From DASUBV01 sp036501025 (GTDB taxonomy: Bacteria; Actinomycetota; Actinomycetes; Streptosporangiales; Streptosporangiaceae): a DNA stretch of 64,000 nucleotides. The DNA lies in assembly GCA_036501025.1 (NCBI GenBank), contig DASYBB010000174.1, positions 5,097 through 69,096 on the forward strand, read 5' to 3'. Of the stretch, positions 32,677 through 40,491 are shown piece after piece. Under the pieces are notes generated by a model. The model was not told where the DNA came from, ran no database searches, and saw only the letters and a program-made list of their open reading frames with translations. How positions within the stretch are numbered: position 1 is the stretch's first letter; every line of letters begins with the position of its first letter. The position numbers and the translations under genes were made by a program.

Positions 32677-33554
32677 CGGTGTCCCCCGGTGCGGCTGCCG
32701 GCCAGGGCGCTCGCGCGGGCCGCCGCCGGGCCGGCCTTGGCCAGGACCGTGTCGATGAGGCGGCCGCCGGGCCCGCGGGCGGCCCGCCGGGCCCGGTGCA
32801 GGGCGGCCTGGCGGGCGGCGCGCTCCAGGTCGTCCGGGAGCGGGTCCAGCTCCGCGCCCGGCTGGCGGCGCCGCAGCGCGGCGCCGATCAGGAAGTCGGC
32901 CAGCGCCGGGTTCCGGGGCAGGCAGGGGCCGCGCAGGTGCGTGCCGACGGCGCTGTGCAGCGCCGCGCCCTCGTGCCCCTCCCCGCTGTTGCCGTGCCCG
33001 CTGATCACCTGGCCCAGCGGCTGGGCCTTCGGGCCGAGGTAGGTGGCGCCGGCGTGGTTCTCGAAGCCGACCAGCAGGCGCCCGTTCCACCGCACCACCA
33101 GGTCGCCGATGGCCCGGTCGGCCCTGGCCTCGGTGATCGTGCCGTACTGGCCGGACAGGACGGCGCGGCTGCGCAGGGTCCAGGTGTCGAACAGGCCGGC
33201 GCCCGGCAGGTCGCCGCCCGAGCCGGTCCGGCAGAACCGGCCGAACAGCTCATAGCCGCCGCCGACGGCCAGCGCCGCCGCCTGACCCCCGATCACGGCC
33301 TCGCGGATCCCCGGTCCCTTGACCAGGGCCAGGTCGTCGGCGATGAGGCGCTGCTGGGCTTCCCCGCCGCTGCCGATGACGATGAGGTCCAGCTCGGCCG
33401 GGCTGAGCCGGTCGCCGAGCCGCAGCTCAGCGACCTCGGCCTCGATGCCGCGCCAGTGGCACCGCCGCACGATCGTTTCGACGTTCCCGCGGTCTCCGTA
33501 CGTGGACATGATGTCCGGATACAGGTAACCCACAGTGATCTTCAGGACTGCCAC
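32673..33554 (-). CDS. gatD: GatD-like glutamine amidotransferase subunit lacking catalytic residues
   Basis: This 293-residue protein is a class-I CobB/CobQ-like partner of MurT: it starts with L-Y-P-D-I-M-S-T-Y-G-D-R-G-N as GatD does and overlaps murT by 13 bp. The nucleophile elbow, normally V-C-G-G-Y, reads V-G-G-G-Y, with Gly98 where the catalytic Cys belongs. The catalytic His motif, normally Y-L-H-G-P, reads H-L-R-G-P with Arg208. The subunit therefore should not hydrolyse glutamine as normal GatD does. MurT-GatD normally amidates the D-Glu of lipid II to D-isoglutamine. Start choice (GTG 33554) follows family alignment. Confidence 0.85.
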   Translation of the reverse strand: MAVLKITVGYLYPDIMSTYGDRGNVETIVRRCHWRGIEAEVAELRLGDRLSPAELDLIVIGSGGEAQQRLIADDLALVKGPGIREAVIGGQAAALAVGGGYELFGRFCRTGSGGDLPGAGLFDTWTLRSRAVLSGQYGTITEARADRAIGDLVVRWNGRLLVGFENHAGATYLGPKAQPLGQVISGHGNSGEGHEGAALHSAVGTHLRGPCLPRNPALADFLIGAALRRRQPGAELDPLPDDLERAARQAALHRARRAARGPGGRLIDTVLAKAGPAAARASALAGSRTGGHR

Positions 33555-34963
33555 CCGCCTGCCCCTTCCGAGTCCTCCCACAGCTCGCCGGCGTAGCCGA
33601 GCCGGTGCAGCCAGCTCCGCAGCTGGGACAGCACGATCGATGTCGAGATCACCCAGACCGGCTGGCCGGGCGGGACCCGGGCCAGCAGGTGCTGCAGGGC
33701 CGGGACCGGCTCGGGCTCGGTGGCCAGGTCGGTCGGCGCCGGGCCGCTCAGCCAGCCGGCGTACTTCAGCCGGACGGCCAGGTCCGCGGCCCGGCTGCCG
33801 GTGGCGGCCGCGACGGGCACCTGCCCGCGCAGGGCGTCGAAGTCGACGTCCCAGATCCAGGACAGGTCGGGCTGCTTGCCCGCGCAGTCGTTCAGGCCGA
33901 GCAGCAGCCAGCGCGGCTGGCCGTCGCCCGCCAGCGAGCGGAGCACCTCGGTGTAGCCGTTGGCGTTCTTGGCCAGGGCCAGGTACACGTCGTGGCCGGG
34001 CACCGCGATCCGCTCCATCCGCAGGCACCCGGCGGTGACCCGCTCGATCGCCGCGGCCGCGTGGGCGGGCAGCTGGCCGGCGGTGGCGGCGGCCGTGGCG
34101 GCCAGCGCGTTGTAGGCGTTGTAGAGCCCGGGCAGCGGGACGTCCAGGACGATCTCGGTGTCCGGCGTGGTGAGCTGGAGCCGCGACGAGCCCGGCCCGA
34201 GCAGCTCGATCTTGCTCACCTCGACGTCGGGCGCGGGCCGGGCCAGCCCGCAGCCCGCGCAGCTCCAGTGGCCCAGGTGGGCGTACAGGACGCAGCTGTA
34301 GCTCAGCTCGCCCGCGCACCGCGGGCAGCGCGGGGAGTCCGAGGTCGGGTCGGCGCCGGCCCGGCCCTGGGCGGTGTCAGCGACGCCGAAGTACAGCCGC
34401 GGGTTGGGCAGTTCCGGCGCGAGGTGGGCCAGCCGCGGGTCGTCCGCGTTCAGGACGAGCGTCGTCTGCGCGGGCAGGCTCCGCAGTGCCCCCTCCAGCA
34501 GGGACCGGACGTAGTCCGGCTCCAGGTACCGGTCGAGCTGGTCCCGGAACAGGTTGGTGACCACCACCGCGCCGGGCCGGCCGATCTGCGGGAAGACGAC
34601 CGGGCACGAGCCCTCGTCCACCTCCAGCAGGCCGATGTCCGGCGCGCCGGGCGGCTGGCCGCCCGGGCGCCGGCCGGGGCCGGTCCCGGCCAGCAGCGCG
34701 GTGGTCACGCCCGCGAGCTGGTTGGACCCCTCGTGATTGGCGATCGGGCGCAGCCCGGCGGCCTGCATGACCTGGGACAGCATCCGGCACGTCGTGCCCT
34801 TGCCGTTGCTGCCGGTGACCAGGACGGCTCCGTCCGGGATCTGCGCGGCCAGCCCGGCCAGGGCACTGGGATCAATGGCCAGCGCCAGCGCGCCGGGAAC
34901 GGCGGAGCCATTGCCCTGGCCCAGCCAGCGGATGCCGCTCCGGGCGGCCCTTCCCATCGACAC
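33542..34963 (-). CDS. murT: Lipid II isoglutaminyl synthase, MurT subunit
   Basis: This Mur-ligase-like protein (473 residues from GTG 34963) has the ATP loop T-G-S-N-G-K-G-T-T near residue 50, N-H-E-G-S-N, the D-x-L/D-R-Y region V-T-N-L-F-R-D-Q-L-D-R-Y, and the MurT zinc ribbon C-P-R-C with C-A-G-C in the central domain. The family N-terminus usually runs through R-L-A-V-x-x-G-R-A-A, and here that piece (R-A-L-A-V-S-M-G-R-A-A) begins upstream of the GTG. The true start may be a non-standard ATT at 35026 or ATC at 35029, 8 or 5 bases after AGGGGG. Confidence 0.88.
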   Translation of the reverse strand: MSMGRAARSGIRWLGQGNGSAVPGALALAIDPSALAGLAAQIPDGAVLVTGSNGKGTTCRMLSQVMQAAGLRPIANHEGSNQLAGVTTALLAGTGPGRRPGGQPPGAPDIGLLEVDEGSCPVVFPQIGRPGAVVVTNLFRDQLDRYLEPDYVRSLLEGALRSLPAQTTLVLNADDPRLAHLAPELPNPRLYFGVADTAQGRAGADPTSDSPRCPRCAGELSYSCVLYAHLGHWSCAGCGLARPAPDVEVSKIELLGPGSSRLQLTTPDTEIVLDVPLPGLYNAYNALAATAAATAGQLPAHAAAAIERVTAGCLRMERIAVPGHDVYLALAKNANGYTEVLRSLAGDGQPRWLLLGLNDCAGKQPDLSWIWDVDFDALRGQVPVAAATGSRAADLAVRLKYAGWLSGPAPTDLATEPEPVPALQHLLARVPPGQPVWVISTSIVLSQLRSWLHRLGYAGELWEDSEGAGGWQS

Positions 34964-35288
34964 GGCGAGCGCCCGCCGCGCGGTCTGCGCCGGGCCCGGG
35001 CGGGGCGCGGCGCGTTCGGTCGTAATGATGATGTCCCCCTGAAATAAAGCCTGCCGAGCCTGTTCGGCCCGGCTGGGGTATGCCCGGGGCGGCCGCCGAT
35101 GATCAGTCGCTGTGCTTTCTTTCCCCGGCCGCTGTCCTTTCTTGCCCAGGGCATTAGCATGAGCCGCGCGATGACCGGGGCTCAGTCCGGCGGTATCCGG
35201 TAATAGCCGTCACGGGCGGCTGCGGTCCTTTGCCCTTTCTTGAGCGGCCGCGATATTGCCATGGCCCGGCGCCGGGTATGGCATCTGC
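34964..35288. promoter_or_regulatory. 325-bp divergent spacer, murT / methyltransferase-like gene
   Basis: No coding gene is supported here except a possible 21-codon N-terminal extension of murT (34964-35026). A minus-strand AGGGGG ribosome site lies at 35040-35035, with a TTTATTT stretch just upstream of it. Several CTTTCTT tracts occur on the plus strand (35114-35121, 35138-35143, 35233-35240). Promoters for both genes are expected, but none could be defined with confidence. Confidence 0.4.
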
Positions 35289-36068
35289 ATGCTCCTCGAC
35301 AACGCCGGCGGCGTGGCGGACCGGCTCGACGCCGCGACCGAGCTGGCCGCCGGGCTCGGCGCGGCGCCGGGCCTGGGTGCCGCGCCGCGCCTGGGCGCGG
35401 CCGGGACGGCCGCGCTGACCCGGCCGCGGCGCGCCGACCTGGCCGCGGCAGCCCTGTCGCGGCTGCTGGGCGGCCAGCGGTTCGGCCGCGCCGTCTGCGT
35501 CGGCTACGAATATGGGCCGGTCGGCCTGGTGCTGGGCGACTGCGCCGACAGCGTCACGGTCGCCGAGCCCGGCCCGCTGAACGTGGACGACGCCTCCCAG
35601 GACCTGGCCGTGATGGTCTCCGTGCTCCAGCAGCGGCCCGACCCGGCGGACGACTTCGCCGAGATCGCCCGCGTCCTGCGGGACGGGGCGCTCGCGGTCA
35701 TCGCGGCGGCCAGCGTCCTGCACGGCGCCGGCCGGGGCCGGTACCGGCGCAGCCCGCAGGCGGTCACCGGGTCGCCCGCGGCCACCGGCGCGGGCCTCGG
35801 TCATCACCCGGAAACGCTGATGCTCCAGCTGGCCGTGTGCGGCCTGCGGGTGGAGCGGCTGCTGTCGGGCTCCCGCCTGCGCCATCCGGTCTTGGACCGG
35901 GTCCTGCCGGGGCCGGTCAGGCGGGCCACCAGATTCGCGGCCCCGGCCGGCCCGGACCGCGACGGCGGCTATCCCGGCCCGACCCTGTACTTCCTGGCCC
36001 GTAAGCACGGCCTGGACCGGCGCGACCTGGCCGGGGGCGGCCCGCACCGCCACGGCCCGGCCGTTTAG
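35289..36068 (+). CDS. Degenerate SAM-methyltransferase-like protein
   Basis: This encodes 259 residues from the ATG at 35289. The fold is recognisable only in part: V-C-V-G-Y-E-Y-G-P stands where the glycine-rich SAM loop would be, and D-D-F-A-E-I-A-R-V-L-R-D-G-A-L-A-V-I-A matches the post-motif III helix and strand of class I methyltransferases. An Ala/Gly/Leu-rich insertion with G-L-G-A-A-P repeats lies near residues 25-40. Catalysis is uncertain because the SAM loop lacks the usual G-x-G-x-G. Divergent from murT and 81 bp before the acetyltransferase gene. Confidence 0.5.
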   Translation: MLLDNAGGVADRLDAATELAAGLGAAPGLGAAPRLGAAGTAALTRPRRADLAAAALSRLLGGQRFGRAVCVGYEYGPVGLVLGDCADSVTVAEPGPLNVDDASQDLAVMVSVLQQRPDPADDFAEIARVLRDGALAVIAAASVLHGAGRGRYRRSPQAVTGSPAATGAGLGHHPETLMLQLAVCGLRVERLLSGSRLRHPVLDRVLPGPVRRATRFAAPAGPDRDGGYPGPTLYFLARKHGLDRRDLAGGGPHRHGPAV

Positions 36069-36149
36069 TCGCGCGCCCGCCGGCGCATTCGGCCCGTATC
36101 ATCCGATGACCGGTGCCGTGACGATTCGGGCGTGCCCTGGAGGCATTGA

Positions 36150-36866
36150 TTGGCTGGCGAAGACCGTGCGGCCAGGCGGGCGGCGAGTTCCGGGACCGCG
36201 GCCCCGGCCCCGTCCGGCGGCCTGGACGTGCCCGGCGGCGTGATCCCGGCGGGACCCGGCGACCTGGACGTGCTCGGCCGCGTGATCGCCGAGGCGTTCC
36301 ACGACCTGCCGCCGTCGCGCTGGCTCATCCCCGCCGAGGACGCCCGCCGGGAGATCTTCCCGGGCTACTTCCGGCTGTTCGTCGAGCACGCGCTGGCCGC
36401 CGGCATCGTCCAGACCGTGGCCGACCGCACGGCGGTAGCCCTGTGGCTGCCCGGCGGGGACGACGCGGCCGCGCCGCCGGCGGACTATGACGCCCGGCTC
36501 GCCGCGCTGACCGCCCCGTGGACCGGGCGGTTCGTGGCCTTCGACGACGCCCTCGACCGGCGGCATCCGGCCGGCATCCGCCACCAGCACCTGGCCATGA
36601 TCGCCGTCCGGCCGGGCCGGCAGGGCGCCGGGACCGGCACGGCACTGCTGCTGGCCTACCACGAGCGGCTCGACCGCGGCACCGGCCAGCCGGCCTACCT
36701 GGAGGCGGCCAGCCCCCGGACCCGCCAGATCTACCTGGGCCACGGGTACGCCGACCACGGGCCGCCCATCGACCTGCCCGGCGGCCCGTCCATGTACCCG
36801 ATGTGGCGCCAACCGCACGGCAAGGGCGGGCCGGTCAGCGGCCCATTTGCCGGACCGGCCGGTTAG
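36150..36866 (+). CDS. GNAT-family N-acetyltransferase
   Basis: This 238-residue protein starts at a TTG with GGAGG six bases upstream. The acetyl-CoA binding motif A is visible as H-L-A-M-I-A-V-R-P-G-R-Q-G-A-G-T-G-T-A-L, followed by Y-L-E-A-A-S-P-R-T-R-Q-I-Y, typical of a GNAT fold. An Ala/Pro-rich leader covers the first 25 residues. The acceptor substrate is unknown. Confidence 0.85.
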   Translation: MAGEDRAARRAASSGTAAPAPSGGLDVPGGVIPAGPGDLDVLGRVIAEAFHDLPPSRWLIPAEDARREIFPGYFRLFVEHALAAGIVQTVADRTAVALWLPGGDDAAAPPADYDARLAALTAPWTGRFVAFDDALDRRHPAGIRHQHLAMIAVRPGRQGAGTGTALLLAYHERLDRGTGQPAYLEAASPRTRQIYLGHGYADHGPPIDLPGGPSMYPMWRQPHGKGGPVSGPFAGPAG

Positions 36867-36894
36867 GTCGGGGATGTTCGGGTAACACGGCGGG

Positions 36895-38592
36895 GTGTCA
36901 GCCGCCAGCCCACCGCCACTCGTGCTTCCGGACCGCTACCAGCTGAACGAGATGCTGGCCGCCGGCGGGTTCGGGGAGGTCTGGCGGGCCACGGACCTGG
37001 CCCTGAACCGGCCGGTCGCGGTCAAGCTCCTGCACGCGGGCGTCGCCCGCCACCCCGAGACCCTGGCCCGGTTCCGGGCCGAGGCCCGCCACTGCGGGGC
37101 CTTGAGCCACGAGAACATCGCCCGTGTCTACGACTACGGCGAGCCCCCCGACGCGCGGGCGCCGTTCCTGGTCATGGAGCTGGTCGAGGGGCCGTCCCTG
37201 GCCGAGGAGCTGGCGGCCGGGCCGCTCGACCCGGGGCGCGTCGCCGACGTCGTGGCCCAGACCGCGGCGGGCCTGGATGCCGCGCACCGGGCGGGCCTGG
37301 TCCACCGCGACATCAAGCCCGGCAACCTGATGCTCAGTCCCGACGGCCTCGTGAAGATCACCGATTTCGGCATCTCGTACGCGGCCGGCGCCGCCCCGGT
37401 GACCAGCACCGGCCAGCTGGTCGGGACCCCCGGCTACCTGGCGCCCGAGCGCGTCCGGGGTGCCCGGGCCGGCCCGTCGAGCGACCTGTACTCCCTGGGC
37501 ATCGTGGCCTGGGAGTGCCTGGCCGGCGCAGCGCCCTTTGCCGGCAGCGCCGTCGAAGTGGCCATCGCGCACCGTGACCGCCCGCTGCCGCCGCTGCCCG
37601 CGTTCGTCCCGGCCGAGGTGGCCGCCCTCGTCGCCGAGCTCACGGCCAAGGATCCCGCCGAGCGTCCGGCCACGGCCGGAGACCTGGCCCGGCGGGCCGC
37701 GGGCCTGCATGACCGCCTGGCCGCCGGCGCGCTCCCGCTGGGCGGCGATTCCCGGGCCGCCCCGGCCGCCACCATCGAGCTGCCGGAGCTGCCCGCCGAC
37801 CTGGCCGGGCCGGCCGCCGGCCAGCCGCCCGCCGAGCGGCCGGGGCGGCCCTGGACCGGGCCCGGACCGGCCCCCGGCGGTCGCTGGACCGGGTCCGGCC
37901 CAGCCCCCGGCGGTCGCTGGACCGGGTCCGGGCCGGCGCCCGTCCCGCGCTGGACCGGTTCCGGCCGGGCGCCCCGGCGGCCCCGCCGGACCGTGATCGC
38001 GGCGGCCGCCCTCGTCGCCGCCCTGGCCGGCCTGGTCGCGGTCGGCGTGGTCGGAGTGCTCGGCCAGCTCGGGCCGCACCGGCCGGCCACCCTGTCCGCC
38101 GGGACGCAGACGCCGAAAGCGGCCGCAATGGTCGAGGTCAGCGCCAGGTCACTGGTCGGGCAGCCGGTCCGCGAGGTGGCCGCCCGCCTCGAGCGGCTCG
38201 GCCTGAAGGTCCGGGTCCGCTGGGCGGCCACCGATGCGCAGCGGCCCGGGCGGGTGGTGTCCGTGCAGCCCGGCGGACGGCTGTCGCCGGGCAGCGTGGT
38301 CACGGTGACGGGCGCGCTGGGCCCGGCCGCCCGGCCGTCCGCCGCCTCGCCGGCCTCAGGCCGCCCAGGGCCGGGCCATCACCGGCCGGGCCGCCATGGG
38401 CCGGACGCGAGCGCGCCCGCCTCGTCGGCGCCCCCGGCCCAGCCCACCCCGTCCGGCAGCGGATCGCCGGGTACGACCGGGCCGCCGGCCGGCACCGGCA
38501 GTCCGGCGCCGCCCGACAGTCCTGCGCCGTCCGCCGCCCCGCCGGGCACGGCCCCGCCGGGCACGGCCCCGGCGACCGACGCCCCCCGATAG
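36895..38592 (+). CDS. Ser/Thr protein kinase with one PASTA domain
   Basis: This 565-residue kinase has an N-terminal catalytic domain (about residues 14-280): G-G-F-G-E-V, V-A-V-K-L-L, H-R-D-I-K-P-G-N near 138, D-F-G near 157 and the activation segment G-T-P-G-Y-L-A-P-E. A linker with repeated W-T-G-x-G-P-A-P-G-G-R units comes before a transmembrane helix (about 368-390). A single extracellular PASTA domain (about 415-475) and a Pro/Ser/Ala-rich tail close the protein. PASTA domains sense muropeptides or lipid II. A PknB-type cell-wall role is likely, though PknB usually has several PASTA repeats. Confidence 0.9.
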   Translation: MSAASPPPLVLPDRYQLNEMLAAGGFGEVWRATDLALNRPVAVKLLHAGVARHPETLARFRAEARHCGALSHENIARVYDYGEPPDARAPFLVMELVEGPSLAEELAAGPLDPGRVADVVAQTAAGLDAAHRAGLVHRDIKPGNLMLSPDGLVKITDFGISYAAGAAPVTSTGQLVGTPGYLAPERVRGARAGPSSDLYSLGIVAWECLAGAAPFAGSAVEVAIAHRDRPLPPLPAFVPAEVAALVAELTAKDPAERPATAGDLARRAAGLHDRLAAGALPLGGDSRAAPAATIELPELPADLAGPAAGQPPAERPGRPWTGPGPAPGGRWTGSGPAPGGRWTGSGPAPVPRWTGSGRAPRRPRRTVIAAAALVAALAGLVAVGVVGVLGQLGPHRPATLSAGTQTPKAAAMVEVSARSLVGQPVREVAARLERLGLKVRVRWAATDAQRPGRVVSVQPGGRLSPGSVVTVTGALGPAARPSAASPASGRPGPGHHRPGRHGPDASAPASSAPPAQPTPSGSGSPGTTGPPAGTGSPAPPDSPAPSAAPPGTAPPGTAPATDAPR

Positions 38593-38617
38593 GCCCGGCC
38601 CGGGCTGACCGGGCGGG

Positions 38618-39241
38618 TCAGGCCCGCGGGCCGGGCGGGACCACGGCCTGCATCAGGAAGCTGACCAGCTGGGCCGCGTGGTCGGCGGTCCGGGCGGCCA
38701 GCTCTTCGCGCAGCTCGGGCGGCGTGGCCATGGCGTGCATCATGGCGCCGCCGGCCAGCGTGTCGAGGAGCAGCGTGACGGGCGTGTCCGCGGCCAGCTC
38801 ACCGCGGTCGATCCCGCGCCGGACGATGGCGCGGGCAGCCATGACCCGGGCCTGCCGCATGTCCTCGTAGTGCTCCGCGACTCCCGGGATGGCGGCTGCC
38901 TCCAGGCCGAGGCGCAGCGCGGCACGGCCGGTCTCGCCGGCGTACACGTCGAGCATCTGGGTGGCCAGCTCGACGAGGTCCCCGCGCAGCGTGCCGGTGT
39001 CCACGTCGGCGACCCGGGCCAGGCGCAGCGTCACCGCGTCGGCCAGCATCGCCTCCTTGCTGCTCCACCGCAGGTAGAGGGAGGCCTTGCCCACGCCCGC
39101 CCGGCGGGCCACCGTCTCCATCGCGAAGCCGGCCCAGCCCGCCTCGGCGAACACGTCGAGGGCGGCCTGCGCGATGCGGCGGTCGACGCCGGGGTCGCGG
39201 GGCCGGCCCGGCGCGGCCGGGGTCGCTGGTGTCCTGCCCAC
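38618..39241 (-). CDS. TetR-family transcriptional regulator
   Basis: This encodes 207 residues from the GTG at 39241, supported by GGGAGG about 9 bases upstream. The N-terminal HTH has A-Q-A-A-L-D-V-F-A-E-A-G, E-T-V-A-R-R-A-G-V-G-K-A-S-L-Y and L-R-W-S-S-K-E-A-M. The C-terminal half resembles the TetR_C_33-like helical domain with G-G-A-M-M-H-A. It is divergent from the nitronate monooxygenase gene, which it probably represses through the spacer palindrome. Confidence 0.88.
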   Translation of the reverse strand: MGRTPATPAAPGRPRDPGVDRRIAQAALDVFAEAGWAGFAMETVARRAGVGKASLYLRWSSKEAMLADAVTLRLARVADVDTGTLRGDLVELATQMLDVYAGETGRAALRLGLEAAAIPGVAEHYEDMRQARVMAARAIVRRGIDRGELAADTPVTLLLDTLAGGAMMHAMATPPELREELAARTADHAAQLVSFLMQAVVPPGPRA

Positions 39242-39274
39242 CGCGTCATCCTCCCGCACGGGCCGCCGCCTGCA

Positions 39275-39303
39275 TTGCTGAACGGTTCCCGTCAGGATAC
39301 ATT
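39275..39303 (+). promoter_or_regulatory. Leaderless promoter with TetR-type operator
   Basis: TTGCTG (39275-39280) and TACATT (39298-39303) are 17 bp apart, a good -35/-10 pair, and the ATG at 39311 follows 7 bases later. An imperfect inverted repeat TGAACGGTTCCCGTCA (39279-39294) fills the spacer, where a bound TetR dimer would block polymerase. Confidence 0.5.
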
Positions 39304-39310
39304 TCTGGGC

Positions 39311-40468
39311 ATGCGGACCGCGTTGACCGAGCTTCTCGGCGTGCAGCATCCGATCGTCGGCTTCAACCGCTCGCCGGGCGTGGTGGCCGCGGTCACCAAC
39401 GCGGGCGGGTTCGGCGTGCTCGCGGCCTCCGGGTACACGCCCGAGGAGCTGGACGCCCAGCTGACCTGGATCGAGAGCCAGGTGGACGGCAAGCCCTACG
39501 GGATCGACCTGCTCGTTCCGGGCAAGTTCGCCGACGGGGACCCGGACAACCTGGTGGCCAGCCTCCGCGCGCAGATCCCGGCGGAGCACCTGGCCTTCGT
39601 CAGCGACCTGCTGGCCCGGTACGGCATCCCGGAGTCACCCCCGCTCCGGGGCGAGGTCGACGAGATCACGGCCAGCCTGAACCCGGCCGGCGCCCTGGCC
39701 CGGCTGGACGCGGCCTTCAGCCACCGGATCTCCCTGATCGCCAACGCGCTCGGCACCCCGCCGCCCGACCTGGTCACCCGGGCCAAGGCGGCCGGCGTCG
39801 TGGTGGCCGCGCTCGTCGGCCAGGCCAGCCACGCGGTCCGGCAGCTGGACGCCGGAGTGGACCTGCTCATCGCGCAGGGCACCGAGGCCGGCGGTCACAC
39901 CGGGACGATCGCCACCATGGTCCTCACCCCGGAGATCGTCGACATGGCCGGCGGGCACCCCGTGCTGGCCGCGGGCGGCATCGCGTCCGGGGCGCAGATG
40001 GCCGCCGCGCTGGCCCTCGGCGCGGCGGGCGTGTGGTGCGGGTCGGTCTGGCTGTCGAGCGAGGAGGACGTCGCCGTGCAGGCCGTCAAGGACAAGTTCC
40101 TGGCGGCGGCCAGCACCGAGACCGTGCGCTCGCGGACCCGCACCGGCAAGCCGGCCCGCCAGCTGCGCAGTGCCTGGCACGACGCCTGGGAGGCGGCGGG
40201 CAGCCCCGCGCCGCTGGCCCTGCCGCTGCAGCCGATGCTGGTCAACGAGGCCTGGCACCGCATCGACAAGGCGGCCCAGGCCGGCCACCCGGGCGCGATC
40301 GAGCTGGAGTCGTTCTTCATCGGCCAGGTCGTCGGCTCGTTCCGGGCCGTCCGCCCCGCGGGCGAGATAACGCGGCAGCTCGCCGCCGACTGCGAGCGGC
40401 GGATCGCGGAGCTGGCCCGGCTGCTGCCCGTGCCGGACGCGGCCAGCACCGCGCCGGCCGGCTCCTGA
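39311..40468 (+). CDS. Nitronate monooxygenase-family flavoprotein
   Basis: This 385-residue FMN-dependent TIM barrel has G-V-Q-H-P-I-V at the N-terminus, Q-G-T-E-A-G-G-H-T-G near residue 195 and A-A-G-G-I-A-S-G near residue 219, the standard phosphate/flavin motifs of the family. Some members oxidise alkyl nitronates; many function as uncharacterised NAD(P)H:flavin/enoyl reductases. Its pairing with a thiolase 23 bp downstream suggests an acyl-CoA pathway. The leaderless promoter makes the start certain. Confidence 0.9.
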   Translation: MRTALTELLGVQHPIVGFNRSPGVVAAVTNAGGFGVLAASGYTPEELDAQLTWIESQVDGKPYGIDLLVPGKFADGDPDNLVASLRAQIPAEHLAFVSDLLARYGIPESPPLRGEVDEITASLNPAGALARLDAAFSHRISLIANALGTPPPDLVTRAKAAGVVVAALVGQASHAVRQLDAGVDLLIAQGTEAGGHTGTIATMVLTPEIVDMAGGHPVLAAGGIASGAQMAAALALGAAGVWCGSVWLSSEEDVAVQAVKDKFLAAASTETVRSRTRTGKPARQLRSAWHDAWEAAGSPAPLALPLQPMLVNEAWHRIDKAAQAGHPGAIELESFFIGQVVGSFRAVRPAGEITRQLAADCERRIAELARLLPVPDAASTAPAGS

Positions 40469-40478
40469 GCGGCCGCCC

Positions 40479-40484
40479 TAGGAT
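40479..40484 (+). promoter_or_regulatory. -10 element of a possible internal leaderless promoter
   Basis: TAGGAT, a common Streptomyces -10 form, lies 7 bases before the thiolase ATG at 40492 and there is no ribosome site. A -35 match is absent, so the thiolase may also be read from the upstream promoter. Confidence 0.35.
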
Positions 40485-40491
40485 CGTCGCC

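Noticed and set aside
32677..33090. N-terminal extension of MurJ by 138 residues
   Set aside because: The extension is an Arg/Pro/Gly-rich shadow of gatD; GTG 32676 in a GTGA overlap gives a normal MurJ.
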